Assembly (NCBI RefSeq): GCF_003065605.1
Contig: NZ_CP026952.1
Location: forward strand, 2,170,001 to 2,234,000
Direction of reading: 5' to 3'
Source: Aeromicrobium chenweiae
GTDB lineage: Bacteria > Actinomycetota > Actinomycetes > Propionibacteriales > Nocardioidaceae
DNA: 64,000 nt
Part shown: one piece after another, positions 15,503 through 23,885 of the stretch
How positions within the stretch are numbered: the stretch's first letter is position 1
How the letters are laid out: each line of letters begins with the position of its first letter
Made by a program: the position numbers and the translations under genes
The notes under the pieces: model-generated
Seen by the model: the letters and a program-made list of their open reading frames with translations, nothing else
Database searches by the model: none
Told to the model about the DNA's origin: nothing

Positions 15503-16378
15503 TCAGCCCCAGCGGGCGTCCTCCACGGCCTGCTCGACGGCGGCGTTGATGGCCGCGCCGATGAGCACGGAGATCGACAGGACGTACAGCCACAGGAGCA
15601 CCGCGATGGGTGCCGCCAGCGGCCCGTAGATCGACATGCCGCCGGTCGAGAATCCCAGCGCCCAGCGGACGAAGTAGCTGCCGAGGATCCACAGCACGAG
15701 CGTGAACACCGCGCCCGGCATCCCCACGCGCCACTTCTTCCGCACCGGTACCGCGAGGTGGTACAGCGTGGTGAGGAAGCCGACCGAGAGGACCACGACC
15801 GCCGGCCAGTAGAACACCCGCAGGAACGACCACCGGTCCGACAGGGCGTCCGCGGCGAGCTGCGGCCCGATCAGCACGAGCGGCACCAGGATGATGCCGA
15901 CCATGAGAGCCGCGATGTAGAGCGAGAAGGACAACGCGCGGGTCTTGATGATGCCGCGGTGCCCGCCGAGGCCGTAGATGATCGAGATCGTGTCGAGGAA
16001 GACGTTGAGCGCCCGCGACCCCGACCACAGCGCCAGGACGAAGCCGATCGAGATGACGTCGATGCGTCCGCCGCCCAGCACCTCGTCGAGGGTGGGCGCG
16101 ATGACCTTGTCGACCGTGCTGTCGGTGAGGGCCTTGGAGGCCAGGTCGATGATGCTCTCCTTGAGCACGTCGACCTGCGCGACGTCGAAGCGCTCGGCGA
16201 TGAAGCCGATCGTGCCGGCGAGGCCGAAGACCAGCGGCGGGAGCGACAGGATCGCGAAGAACGCCGCCTCGGCCGCGAGGCCGGTGACGCGGTACCTGAG
16301 GCACGTGCCGACGGTCCGGGCCACGAGCCTTCTGACCTCTTCGGGGATGCCCGGTCGGTCTACCGGTTCCACCGCCAT
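15503..16378 (-). CDS. YihY/BrkB family membrane protein
   Basis: The 291-residue protein has about six transmembrane helices and the family hallmarks: the N-terminal VTGLAAEAAFFAILSLPPLVFGL, LWSGSRALNVFLDTISIIYG, and the C-terminal GPLAAPIAVLLWLYVLSISV followed by LIGAAINAAVEQ. Members (UPF0761, once called RNase BN) are inner-membrane proteins of uncertain function, possibly transporters. The start MAVEPVDRPG leaves 17 bp to the divergent acyl-CoA dehydrogenase gene, so promoters must overlap. Confidence 0.85.
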   Translation of the reverse strand: MAVEPVDRPGIPEEVRRLVARTVGTCLRYRVTGLAAEAAFFAILSLPPLVFGLAGTIGFIAERFDVAQVDVLKESIIDLASKALTDSTVDKVIAPTLDEVLGGGRIDVISIGFVLALWSGSRALNVFLDTISIIYGLGGHRGIIKTRALSFSLYIAALMVGIILVPLVLIGPQLAADALSDRWSFLRVFYWPAVVVLSVGFLTTLYHLAVPVRKKWRVGMPGAVFTLVLWILGSYFVRWALGFSTGGMSIYGPLAAPIAVLLWLYVLSISVLIGAAINAAVEQAVEDARWG

Positions 16379-16395
16379 GGCTCTACCGTAGCGAC

Positions 16396-18045
16396 ATGGA
16401 TCCCCTCCAACGCGCACCGTCGAACCAGGCGTCGCCACTTGTCGGACACAACGTCGCGACCGGGGACCGGGCCCTCATGGACGCCGTGTCGGCGTTCGGC
16501 GGCGAGGACTCCCCCGAGATCGTCGAGGCGCTCACCCCGATGGGATCGCTCGCCGGCTCCGCGGAGGCCCGCGAGCACTGGCACCTGGCCAACGAGAACG
16601 AGCCGGTGCTGCGCACCACCGACCGGTTCGGCAACCGCGTCGACGAGGTGGACTTCCACCCCTCGTGGCACTGGCTGATGACGCAGGGCGTCGGCTTCGG
16701 GCTGACCGCCGAGCCGTGGGTCTCGCAGAGCCCCGTCGCGCACCTGCAGCGGGCAGCGGGATTCCTCACCTGGGGGCAGGTCGAGCAGGGCCACATGTGC
16801 CCCATCACGATGACGTACGCGGTGGTGCCCGCGCTCCGCGTCGACGACGCCCTCGCGAAGCAGTGGACGACCGGCCTGGCGTCCCGCTCGTACGACTTCG
16901 GACTGCGCGCGCCCGAGCAGAAGGCCGGCCTGCTCGCCGGCATGGGGATGACCGAGAAGCAGGGCGGCTCGGACCTGCGCACCAACACCACCCAGGCGCG
17001 ACCGACGAGCACGCACGGCGAGTACCTCCTGACCGGCCACAAGTGGTTCACGTCGGCGCCCATGAACGACCTGTTCCTGGTGCTCGCGCAGGCGCCCGAG
17101 GGCGTCACCTGCTTCGTGGTGCCCCGCGTGCGGCCCGATGGCACCCGCAACGCGTTGTCGATCGTCCGCCTCAAGGACAAGCTCGGCAACCGGTCCAACG
17201 CCTCCAGCGAGCTGGAGTTCACCGACACGTGGGCCGTCCGCCTCGGTGACGAGGGCCGCGGGATCCGCACGATCATCGAGATGGTCTCCGCGACCCGTCA
17301 GGACTGCATCCTGGGCTCGGCCGGCATCATGCGCAAGGCCGTCTCCGAGGCGGCGTGGCACGCGTCCCAGCGGTCCGCCTTCGGCGCGACGCTCGCCGAC
17401 CAGCCGGCGATGGTCAACGTCCTCGCCGACCTCGCGGTCGAGAGCGAGGCGGCCACGATGGTCGCGTTGCGCCTGGCGTCCGCCGTCGACAAGCCGCACG
17501 ACGCCCACGAGCAGGCGCTGCGACGGATCGGCCTGGCCCTGGAGAAGTTCTGGGTCTGCAAGCGGACCCCGTTCATGGTGGCCGAGGCGCTGGAGTGCCT
17601 CGGCGGCAACGGGTACGTCGAGGAGTCCGGCATGCCCCTGCTGTTCCGCGAGTCCCCGCTCAACTCGATCTGGGAGGGCAGCGGCAACGTCAACGCCCTC
17701 GACGTCCTCCGTGCCCTCAGCCGCGAGCCCGAGAGCCTCGGCGCGTGGATCACCGAGGTCGGGACCGTGCGGGGCGAGAACCGACACCTCGACGCGATGG
17801 CCGAGACCGTCCTGACCGAGCTGGCCGACCTGTCCGACATCGAGACCCGTGCCCGGCGCATCGCGGGGCAGATGGCCGCGGTCCTGCAGGGCACCGTCCT
17901 GCTGCAGCACGGAGATCCCGCCGTCGCCGACGCGTTCTGCGCCTCCCGCCTGGGCGGGGACTGGGGCGGGACGTTCGGCACGCTCCCCCGCGGGCTCGAC
18001 CTCTCGGGCATCGTCGCCCGCACCACCCCACACCTGGAGTCTTGA
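16396..18045 (+). CDS. AidB-like acyl-CoA dehydrogenase
   Basis: The 549-residue protein is a long acyl-CoA dehydrogenase of the AidB subfamily: GMGMTEKQGGSDLRTNTT (FAD contact loop), HKWFTSAPMNDLFLVLAQA, LGNRSNASSELEFTDTWAVR, and the late ALECLGGNGYVEESGMPLLF and SIWEGSGNVNALDVLRAL. AidB in E. coli belongs to the adaptive response to alkylation and binds DNA; actinobacterial members are often called DNA alkylation response proteins. The typical C-terminal extension is present. It overlaps the next gene by one base. Confidence 0.88.
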   Translation: MDPLQRAPSNQASPLVGHNVATGDRALMDAVSAFGGEDSPEIVEALTPMGSLAGSAEAREHWHLANENEPVLRTTDRFGNRVDEVDFHPSWHWLMTQGVGFGLTAEPWVSQSPVAHLQRAAGFLTWGQVEQGHMCPITMTYAVVPALRVDDALAKQWTTGLASRSYDFGLRAPEQKAGLLAGMGMTEKQGGSDLRTNTTQARPTSTHGEYLLTGHKWFTSAPMNDLFLVLAQAPEGVTCFVVPRVRPDGTRNALSIVRLKDKLGNRSNASSELEFTDTWAVRLGDEGRGIRTIIEMVSATRQDCILGSAGIMRKAVSEAAWHASQRSAFGATLADQPAMVNVLADLAVESEAATMVALRLASAVDKPHDAHEQALRRIGLALEKFWVCKRTPFMVAEALECLGGNGYVEESGMPLLFRESPLNSIWEGSGNVNALDVLRALSREPESLGAWITEVGTVRGENRHLDAMAETVLTELADLSDIETRARRIAGQMAAVLQGTVLLQHGDPAVADAFCASRLGGDWGGTFGTLPRGLDLSGIVARTTPHLES

Positions 18046-18671
18046 TGGGCCGAACCCTCCCGATCGCCGTCCTCATGTCGGCGATCATCACCGTCGTGTC
18101 CGCGTTCGCCCTGCGCGCCTCGGACGCCGCCCTGGCCGTCGCGGCCGTCGCGGGTGTTGCGGTCCTGCTCACCTGGTACGCCCAGCTGCACGCCACCGAC
18201 GAGCGCGGCAGCGGCGGGCTGGTCAACCCGGCGTCCGCCGTGGCCCTCGCCGTCGTGGGACGCCGCCCCTGGTCGACGCTCCTGCCGGCCGTCGCGGCCC
18301 ACGCGGTGGGCGGAGTCCTGGGCGGGCTCATCGCCCTCGCGATGGACGACCGGCTGGGCGACACCCTCGTGTTCGCCGATCCCGACCTCGTGGTGGTCGG
18401 CGTTGGCGCCGCCCTCGTCGGCCTGGTCGGGGCCTGGGCCACGCTCAGCATCGACGGCGGCGGACCCGAGGCGCTCGCCGCCGTGCCGGCCGTCCTCGGC
18501 GGCGCGATCCTGCCGCTGGGCCTCATCGCGGTGTTCCACCCGGCCGCGGTCGTCGGGCTGGCCACCGCCGGGATCGTCCCGTGGGACGCGGCACTCCTGG
18601 CCGCCGGCGCGACCCTCGTGGCGTCCGCAGTGGGCGCGTACGCCGTCTCGCTGCTCGTTCCGGCCGAGTGA
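18045..18671 (+). CDS. Aquaporin-like membrane protein, degenerate NPA motifs
   Basis: The 208-residue protein has about six hydrophobic helices in two similar halves. The first half has GLVNPASAVALAVVGRRPW with NPA at 61-63, as in MIP channels; the second has FHPAAVVGLATAGIVPWD with HPA at 165-167 in the equivalent place. The ar/R-region arginine usually following the second NPA is not seen. I read it as a divergent MIP-family protein whose channel function is uncertain. It overlaps the AidB-like gene by one base (TGATG), so the two are coupled. Confidence 0.55.
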   Translation: MGRTLPIAVLMSAIITVVSAFALRASDAALAVAAVAGVAVLLTWYAQLHATDERGSGGLVNPASAVALAVVGRRPWSTLLPAVAAHAVGGVLGGLIALAMDDRLGDTLVFADPDLVVVGVGAALVGLVGAWATLSIDGGGPEALAAVPAVLGGAILPLGLIAVFHPAAVVGLATAGIVPWDAALLAAGATLVASAVGAYAVSLLVPAE

Positions 18672-18796
18672 CACAGGACACACCGCGGCCCCGGCTCCCG
18701 CGGCATCACAGTCGCTCCGTCCACCATTCGGACGCGCGGTCCATGATGCGAGACGGGTCCTTGTCGGCAGCACAGTTCCGCTCCCAGACTGAGGAC

Positions 18797-18877
18797 ATGC
18801 TTTCGGCACAGACACTCTGGCTCGTGGGACGTCTCCACGTCGACCTCGGTCGTGCCCGCAACATGATGTGTCGCTGA
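18797..18877 (+). CDS. Short cysteine-containing leader peptide upstream of sulfite reductase
   Basis: A 26-codon ORF contains GRLHVDLGR and ends NMMCR followed by a stop. Short ORFs with an RLHVDLxR core and a Cys near the end occur upstream of sulfur-assimilation genes in many actinobacteria, and polycysteine leader ORFs in mycobacteria act as cysteine-responsive attenuators (known from the literature). Here it lies 105 bp before the sulfite reductase ATG on the same strand. ATG at 18797 has a weak GAGGAC in front; an in-frame GTG at 18823 just before the conserved core is an alternative, possibly leaderless start. The cysteine codon is next to last. Confidence 0.6.
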   Translation: MLSAQTLWLVGRLHVDLGRARNMMCR

Positions 18878-18982
18878 CCACGCGCGACCTCTGCACTGAT
18901 CTCAGAAATCAATCCAGGCGCGCGGCGACCACCCGTGACGAGCCTGTCCTGATCGCCGTGTGCCCTGCCCCAAGGGAAGTTC

Positions 18983-20665
18983 ATGGCTACAGCCACCGGC
19001 ACCAACCCCGCTCGCCGTCCGCGCCCCAAGCGCGGTGAGGGCCAGTGGGCGCTCGGCTACCGCGAGCCGCTCAACGCCAACGAGCAGGCCAAGAAGGACG
19101 ACAACCCGCTGAACGTGCGCGCCCGCATCGAGAACATCTACGCGCACGGCGGCTTCGAGTCGATCGATCCCGGTGACCTGCGCGGCCGGTTCCGCTGGTG
19201 GGGCCTCTACACCCAGCGCAAACAGGGCATCGACGGCGGCAAGACCGCGACGCTCGCCCCCGAGGAGCTCGACGCCGACCGGTTCATGCTGCGGGTGCGC
19301 GTCGACGGCGGCCAGCTCGACCTCGACCAGCTCCGCACGATCGCGGGCATCTCGGTCGACTTCGCGCAAGACACCGCCGACCTCACCGACCGGCAGAACA
19401 TCCAGTACCACTGGATCGACGTCCGCGACGTCCCGACGATCTGGGACCGCCTCGAGTCGGTCGGCCTGTCCACGCAGGAGGCGTGCGGCGACTGCCCCCG
19501 CGTGATCCTGGGCTCCCCCGTCGCCGGCATCTCCGCGGACGAGATCATCGACGGCACGCCGGCGATCGACGCGATCGAGAGCACGTTCATCGGCGACAAG
19601 AACTTCTCGAACCTGCCGCGCAAGTTCAAGACCGCGATCAGCGGCCACCCCGACCACGACGTGGTCCCGCAGATCAACGACGTCGCGTTCACCGGCGCCG
19701 TCCACCCCGAGCACGGACCGGGCTTCGACGTCTGGGTGGGCGGCGGCCTGTCGACCAACCCGATGCTCGCCGAGCGCCTGGGCGCCTGGGTCTCCCTCGA
19801 GGACGTCCCCGAGGTCTGGAAGGGCGTCGTCAGCATCTTCCGCGACTACGGCTACCGCCGGCTGCGCACCCGCGCCCGGCTCAAGTTCCTGGTGGCCGAC
19901 TGGGGCATCGAGAAGTTCCGCGAGGTGCTGGAGACCGAGTACCTCGACCGCCGGCTCGCCGACCTCGACGCCCCCGCCATGCCCGAGACGCCGGCGGACC
20001 ACGTCGGTGTCTTCCCGCAGACCGACGGCAGGTTCTACGTCGGCGTGGCCGCCACCGTCGGCCGGATCTCCGGCACGCTGCTCCACCAGCTCGCAGACGT
20101 CGTGGAGGCGCACGGGAGCACCCGCATCCGCACCACCCCGATGCAGAAGCTCGTCGTGCTGGACGTCGACGAGGACCGGGTCGAGAGCCTGGTCGCCGCG
20201 CTCGACGCGATCGGCCTGCACGCCCGGCCGTCCCAGTGGCGCCGCAACACGATGGCGTGCACCGGCATCGAGTACTGCAAGCTCGCGATCGTCAACACCA
20301 AGGACACCGCGCGGGTGCTCATCGACGAGCTCGAGAAGCGCGTCCCCGAGCTCGACACGGCCATCACGGTCAACGTCAACGGCTGCCCCAACTCCTGCGC
20401 ACGCATCCAGACCGCCGACATCGGGCTGAAGGGCATGCTCGTCAACGACGCGGACGGCAACACGGTCGAGGGCTTCCAGGTCCACCTCGGTGGAGCGCTC
20501 GGGCTCCAGGCCGGCTTCGGCCGCAAGCTGCGGGCCCACAAGGTCGCCGCCGACCACCTGCCGGACTACGTGGAGAAGCTCTCGCGGACGTACCTCGAGC
20601 AGCGGGACGCCGACGAGTCGTTCGCCCGCTGGGTCGCCCGCGCCGACGAGGAGGTGCTGCGCTGA
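18983..20665 (+). CDS. sirA: Ferredoxin-dependent sulfite reductase
   Basis: The 560-residue hemoprotein reduces sulfite to sulfide with six electrons from ferredoxin. Four cysteines bind the 4Fe-4S cluster and siroheme: MACTGIEYCK (426 and 432) and NGCPNSCA (468 and 472). Tyr76 (GLYTQRKQ) and Cys168 (EACGDCPR) are spaced exactly as the Tyr69-Cys161 pair that is cross-linked in the M. tuberculosis NirA/SirA structure, which favours sulfite over nitrite. GGGAAG precedes the ATG. A small Zn-ribbon gene and a sirohydrochlorin chelatase follow with overlaps, so cofactor supply is co-expressed. The leader ORF at 18797 suggests cysteine-dependent control. Confidence 0.92.
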   Translation: MATATGTNPARRPRPKRGEGQWALGYREPLNANEQAKKDDNPLNVRARIENIYAHGGFESIDPGDLRGRFRWWGLYTQRKQGIDGGKTATLAPEELDADRFMLRVRVDGGQLDLDQLRTIAGISVDFAQDTADLTDRQNIQYHWIDVRDVPTIWDRLESVGLSTQEACGDCPRVILGSPVAGISADEIIDGTPAIDAIESTFIGDKNFSNLPRKFKTAISGHPDHDVVPQINDVAFTGAVHPEHGPGFDVWVGGGLSTNPMLAERLGAWVSLEDVPEVWKGVVSIFRDYGYRRLRTRARLKFLVADWGIEKFREVLETEYLDRRLADLDAPAMPETPADHVGVFPQTDGRFYVGVAATVGRISGTLLHQLADVVEAHGSTRIRTTPMQKLVVLDVDEDRVESLVAALDAIGLHARPSQWRRNTMACTGIEYCKLAIVNTKDTARVLIDELEKRVPELDTAITVNVNGCPNSCARIQTADIGLKGMLVNDADGNTVEGFQVHLGGALGLQAGFGRKLRAHKVAADHLPDYVEKLSRTYLEQRDADESFARWVARADEEVLR

Positions 20666-20862
20666 TGAGAGGCATCCCGTACCACTGCCCGTACTGCGCC
20701 GACGAGAACTTGCGGCCGCACGGCGAGACGCACGGTGAGTGGGAGTGTCGCTCCTGCCTGAGGGCGTTCCGGCTCGGCTTCATCGGCCAGCTGTCCCCCA
20801 CCGACCTGACCACCACAGCACCACCACCCGCAGCACCATCTGGAAGGAGGCAAGCATCATGA
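20665..20862 (+). CDS. Small zinc-ribbon protein of the sulfite operon
   Basis: The 65-residue protein has two CxxC pairs, HCPYCADEN and WECRSCLRAF, forming a likely zinc ribbon, then a Thr/Pro/Ala-rich tail. Small proteins of this kind sit directly behind sulfite reductase in many actinobacterial sulfur operons; their role is not established. ATG overlaps the sirA stop by one base and the stop overlaps the chelatase ATG by four bases. Confidence 0.75.
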   Translation: MRGIPYHCPYCADENLRPHGETHGEWECRSCLRAFRLGFIGQLSPTDLTTTAPPPAAPSGRRQAS

Positions 20863-21617
20863 CCGCACCAGCACTCATCGCTCTTGCGCACGGCAGCACC
20901 GATCCGCGTTCTGCCCAGACCATCACAGCCCTCACGGAGATGGTCGCGTGCATGCGGCCCGACCTCCGTGTCCAGCCGGCGTTCCTCGACCACGTGGGCC
21001 CGTCGTTCGACGAGGCCGTCGACCAGCTGGTGGCCGAGGGCCACCAGGAGATCGTCGTCGTCCCGCTCCTGCTGAGCGTCGCGTTCCACGCCAACGTGGA
21101 CGTGCCCAAGGCGGTCGCGGGCGCACTGGCCCGCCACGACGGCATCAAGGTGCACGCGACCAACGTCCTCGGCATCGAGGCAGCGTTCTTCCACGTGCTC
21201 GACAAGCGTCTGCGTGAGGCGCTGTCCAAGAACCGGGTGCGTGAGCTCGACGCGCTGGTCCTGGCCGGCGCGGGCTCGTCCGACCCGATCGCCAACGCCG
21301 CGATCTCCCGGGCGGCCCGCGCGTGGGGCTCGCACCACAAGCTGCCGACGATCGCCGCGTTCGCGTCGAGCGTCCCGCCGGCCGCCGGCGAGGCCGTCCG
21401 TCAGCACCGCGCCGACGGACGCCGCCACATCGCCGTGGGGCAGCTCTTCCTCGCGCCGGGCGTCCTGCCCGACCGGGTGACCGAGCTCGCGTACGAGGCG
21501 GGCGCCGTCGCGGTCGCCGAGCCGCTGGGCGTCGACGTCGAGGTCGCCCGGGTGATCCTCGCCCGGTACGCCGTCGGCGCCGTCGACCTCGTCCCGCTCG
21601 AGGCGCTCTTCGCCTGA
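20859..21617 (+). CDS. Sirohydrochlorin chelatase (CbiX/SirB type)
   Basis: The 252-residue protein has two CbiX-like halves. The N-terminal half shows ALIALAHGSTDPRSAQTI with the metal-binding His, and IVVVPLLLSVAFHANVDVP with the second His; the C-terminal half shows ALVLAGAGSSDPIANAAI and HIAVGQLFLAPGVLPDRV. It inserts iron (or cobalt) into sirohydrochlorin to make siroheme for the sulfite reductase upstream. The second half lacks the His residues, as is usual for two-domain members. GGAAGGAGG precedes the ATG. Confidence 0.88.
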   Translation: MTAPALIALAHGSTDPRSAQTITALTEMVACMRPDLRVQPAFLDHVGPSFDEAVDQLVAEGHQEIVVVPLLLSVAFHANVDVPKAVAGALARHDGIKVHATNVLGIEAAFFHVLDKRLREALSKNRVRELDALVLAGAGSSDPIANAAISRAARAWGSHHKLPTIAAFASSVPPAAGEAVRQHRADGRRHIAVGQLFLAPGVLPDRVTELAYEAGAVAVAEPLGVDVEVARVILARYAVGAVDLVPLEALFA

Positions 21618-21762
21618 TCCGGCCCGTGGTCCTGTCGCCGGCGCTCGCCTCGACAGGGCCACGGACCGTGGCACCTGCGACTGAGCCACCCGGTCCCTCC
21701 GGTGGGCAGATCGGCCCTCCAGAGCGATCCGCGGCGGATCGGGCGCTCCTAGCGTCGAGGTC

Positions 21763-22830
21763 ATGCCTGACCTCCGCACGCCCCGACCCCGCGAGACCTG
21801 GCCGGACGTCGCCAAGGGCGTCTGCATCCTGCTGGTGGTCCTGTGGCACGTCGTCGCCAAGCACTACCAGCAGGTGGACTGGGACACCTCGCTCCCGGTC
21901 TCCGGCGCCTGGGGCACCCTCGGCGAGCAGCTGCTCACGTTGCGCATGCCGCTGTTCTTCACGGTCTCGGGCCTGTTCGCCGTCAGCGCGGTCGGCCGCC
22001 CGTGGCGGGTGCTGGCCCGCACCCGGGTCGCGAAGTTCGGCTACCTCTACGTCGTGTGGCTGCTGATCCACACCGCCGTCCTGACGCAGGCGCCGTCGTT
22101 CGACACCGCGCGTGCCCGCGGCGTGGGTGAGCTGGTCGAGGAGCTCACGATCAGCCCGACGAACCTCTGGTACCTGCTGGCGCTGGCGCTGTACTTCGTC
22201 GTCGCACGCGTGACCCGGCGTGTGCCGACCGCGTGGCTGCTCGCCGCCGCGTTCCTTCTCTCGGCGGTGGCTGCCGCGCACCTCGTCCCGGTCCCGGGCA
22301 ACCGCGGGCAGGTGCTGCAGAACCTCGCCTTCTTCCTCGCGGGACTCCGGCTGCGACCCGCCATCGAGGCGTACGCCCGCACCACGACCACGCCGCGCGC
22401 GGGCCTCGCCGCTCTCGCGTACGCCGTCGCACTGGGTCTCATGGCGCTGCTCGGTGCCCAGCGGTGGTTCGGCGTGTGGCCGCTCGTCTCCGTCCTGGCG
22501 ACCGCGTGCGGGGTCGCCGCGGCTGTCCTGGCGTCCCGCCACCTCCCCCGGACCACCCGCGCGCTGGGCGGGCTCGGCACCCGCACGCTGCCGATCTACG
22601 TCATGCACCTGCCGCTGCTCGCGGTGCTGGACCGGCTGCTCGACGGACCCCTGCGGGCGCTCGAACCCCGCGTGACGGTGCTGGCCGTCGTGGAGCCTGC
22701 GCTGCTCACCGCCGTCCTGGTCGGGGTCTGCCTGCTGCTGCACCGGGTGCTGCTCCGTGCCCACCTGACCGCGCTGTTCGCGCTGCCGTCGCGGCGCGGC
22801 TCTCGAACAGGATCTACGTTGGGTGCGTGA
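21763..22830 (+). CDS. Acyltransferase 3 family membrane protein
   Basis: The 355-residue protein has about ten transmembrane helices and the acyltransferase-3 start: TWPDVAKGVCILLVVLWHVV (the catalytic His of the R/H region), then LLTLRMPLFFTVSGLFAV and a C-terminal LPIYVMHLPLLAVLDRLL. Such enzymes transfer acetyl or other acyl groups to cell-envelope sugars or lipids. The target cannot be inferred. It overlaps the following GTG start by four bases. Confidence 0.82.
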   Translation: MPDLRTPRPRETWPDVAKGVCILLVVLWHVVAKHYQQVDWDTSLPVSGAWGTLGEQLLTLRMPLFFTVSGLFAVSAVGRPWRVLARTRVAKFGYLYVVWLLIHTAVLTQAPSFDTARARGVGELVEELTISPTNLWYLLALALYFVVARVTRRVPTAWLLAAAFLLSAVAAAHLVPVPGNRGQVLQNLAFFLAGLRLRPAIEAYARTTTTPRAGLAALAYAVALGLMALLGAQRWFGVWPLVSVLATACGVAAAVLASRHLPRTTRALGGLGTRTLPIYVMHLPLLAVLDRLLDGPLRALEPRVTVLAVVEPALLTAVLVGVCLLLHRVLLRAHLTALFALPSRRGSRTGSTLGA

Positions 22831-23885
22831 GCGCCCGTCCGACCCGCGAGTCCGCGGTCTCGTGGATCATCCTGGCGACGCTGGTGGCGGGCGTCTCGAT
22901 ACTCCTGACCATCGCCGGCTTCCCGTCCGCGCTGCTGTTCGGCGGACTGCTCGGGGGGCTCGTCTTCGCCCTCGCGACGGGCCGGACGGTCGCGGTGCCC
23001 GGGTGGACCTTCACGATCGCGCAGGCGATCATCGGCGTCACGGTCGGCGCGTCCGTGGACCTCGACGTCCTCGCCGACCTGGGGAGTGACTGGCCTGCCG
23101 TCATCGTCATCTCGGTCGTCACGCTGCTGCTGAGCGTGCTCGCCGGTCAGCTGCTGCGGCTGCACCGCGGCGTCACCCCCGTCACGGCGTCGTTCGCCTC
23201 GGTGGCCGGCGGCGCCTCCGGCATGACCGCGGTCGCGCACGACCTCGGCGCGGACGACCGCGTCGTCACGGTCATCCAGTACCTCCGCGTGCTGGTGGTC
23301 CTCCTGGCGATGCCCGCAGCGGTGTCGATGGTCTTCGACGCCGACACCGGGACGGCCGCCGGCGCGGTGTCCCCGGTCACGACCACCGCGGGCGTCGTCT
23401 ACTCCGTGCTGGCCGTCGGCCTCGGTCTCGTGGCCGGTCGCGTCCTCCACCTGCCGTCCCCCGCCGTGCTGGGCGCCCTGCTGGCCTCCGTCGCGCTCGG
23501 CGCCGTCCCCGTGTTCGCGGACGTCGACGTCCCGGTGTGGGTGCAGGCGGTCGGCTTCCTGCTCATCGGTCTGCAGGTCGGGCTGCGGTTCACCCTGGAC
23601 AGCCTCAAGGCCATCGGCCGGATGCTCCCGACGGCCCTGCTCGTCATCGCGATCATCATCGGGACCTGCGCCGCGTTCGGAGTCCTCCTCGCCGAGCTGA
23701 CCGGCGTCTCCGAGCTCGACGCCTACCTCGCGACGACCCCCGGCGGGCTGTACGCCGTCCTCGCGACCTCGGCCGACACCGGCGGCAACGTCACGTTCGT
23801 GACGGCCGTGCAGATCATCCGGCTGCTGCTCGTGCTGCTCGCGGCCCCGCTGCTGGGTCAGTGGCTGACCCGCCGCGAGCGCTAG
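22827..23885 (+). CDS. AbrB family membrane transporter (COG3180)
   Basis: The 352-residue protein has about ten helices in two repeated halves, each with a glycine-rich turn: FPSALLFGGLLGGLVFALA, ASVAGGASGMTAVAHDLGAD, then LPSPAVLGALLASVALGAVP and LATTPGGLYAVLATSADTGG. This is the membrane AbrB/ammonia-monooxygenase-like family, not the DNA-binding AbrB. Function is unproven; transport of small organic ions is assumed. GTG at 22827 is inside the stop region of the acyltransferase gene, indicating coupling. The stop abuts the convergent PPK2 gene. Confidence 0.8.
   Translation: MSARPTRESAVSWIILATLVAGVSILLTIAGFPSALLFGGLLGGLVFALATGRTVAVPGWTFTIAQAIIGVTVGASVDLDVLADLGSDWPAVIVISVVTLLLSVLAGQLLRLHRGVTPVTASFASVAGGASGMTAVAHDLGADDRVVTVIQYLRVLVVLLAMPAAVSMVFDADTGTAAGAVSPVTTTAGVVYSVLAVGLGLVAGRVLHLPSPAVLGALLASVALGAVPVFADVDVPVWVQAVGFLLIGLQVGLRFTLDSLKAIGRMLPTALLVIAIIIGTCAAFGVLLAELTGVSELDAYLATTPGGLYAVLATSADTGGNVTFVTAVQIIRLLLVLLAAPLLGQWLTRRER

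Noticed and set aside
18672..18796. T-box or SAM riboswitch ahead of the sulfite operon
   Set aside because: No T-box AGGGTGG motif or SAM-type core; the short leader ORF is the better explanation.
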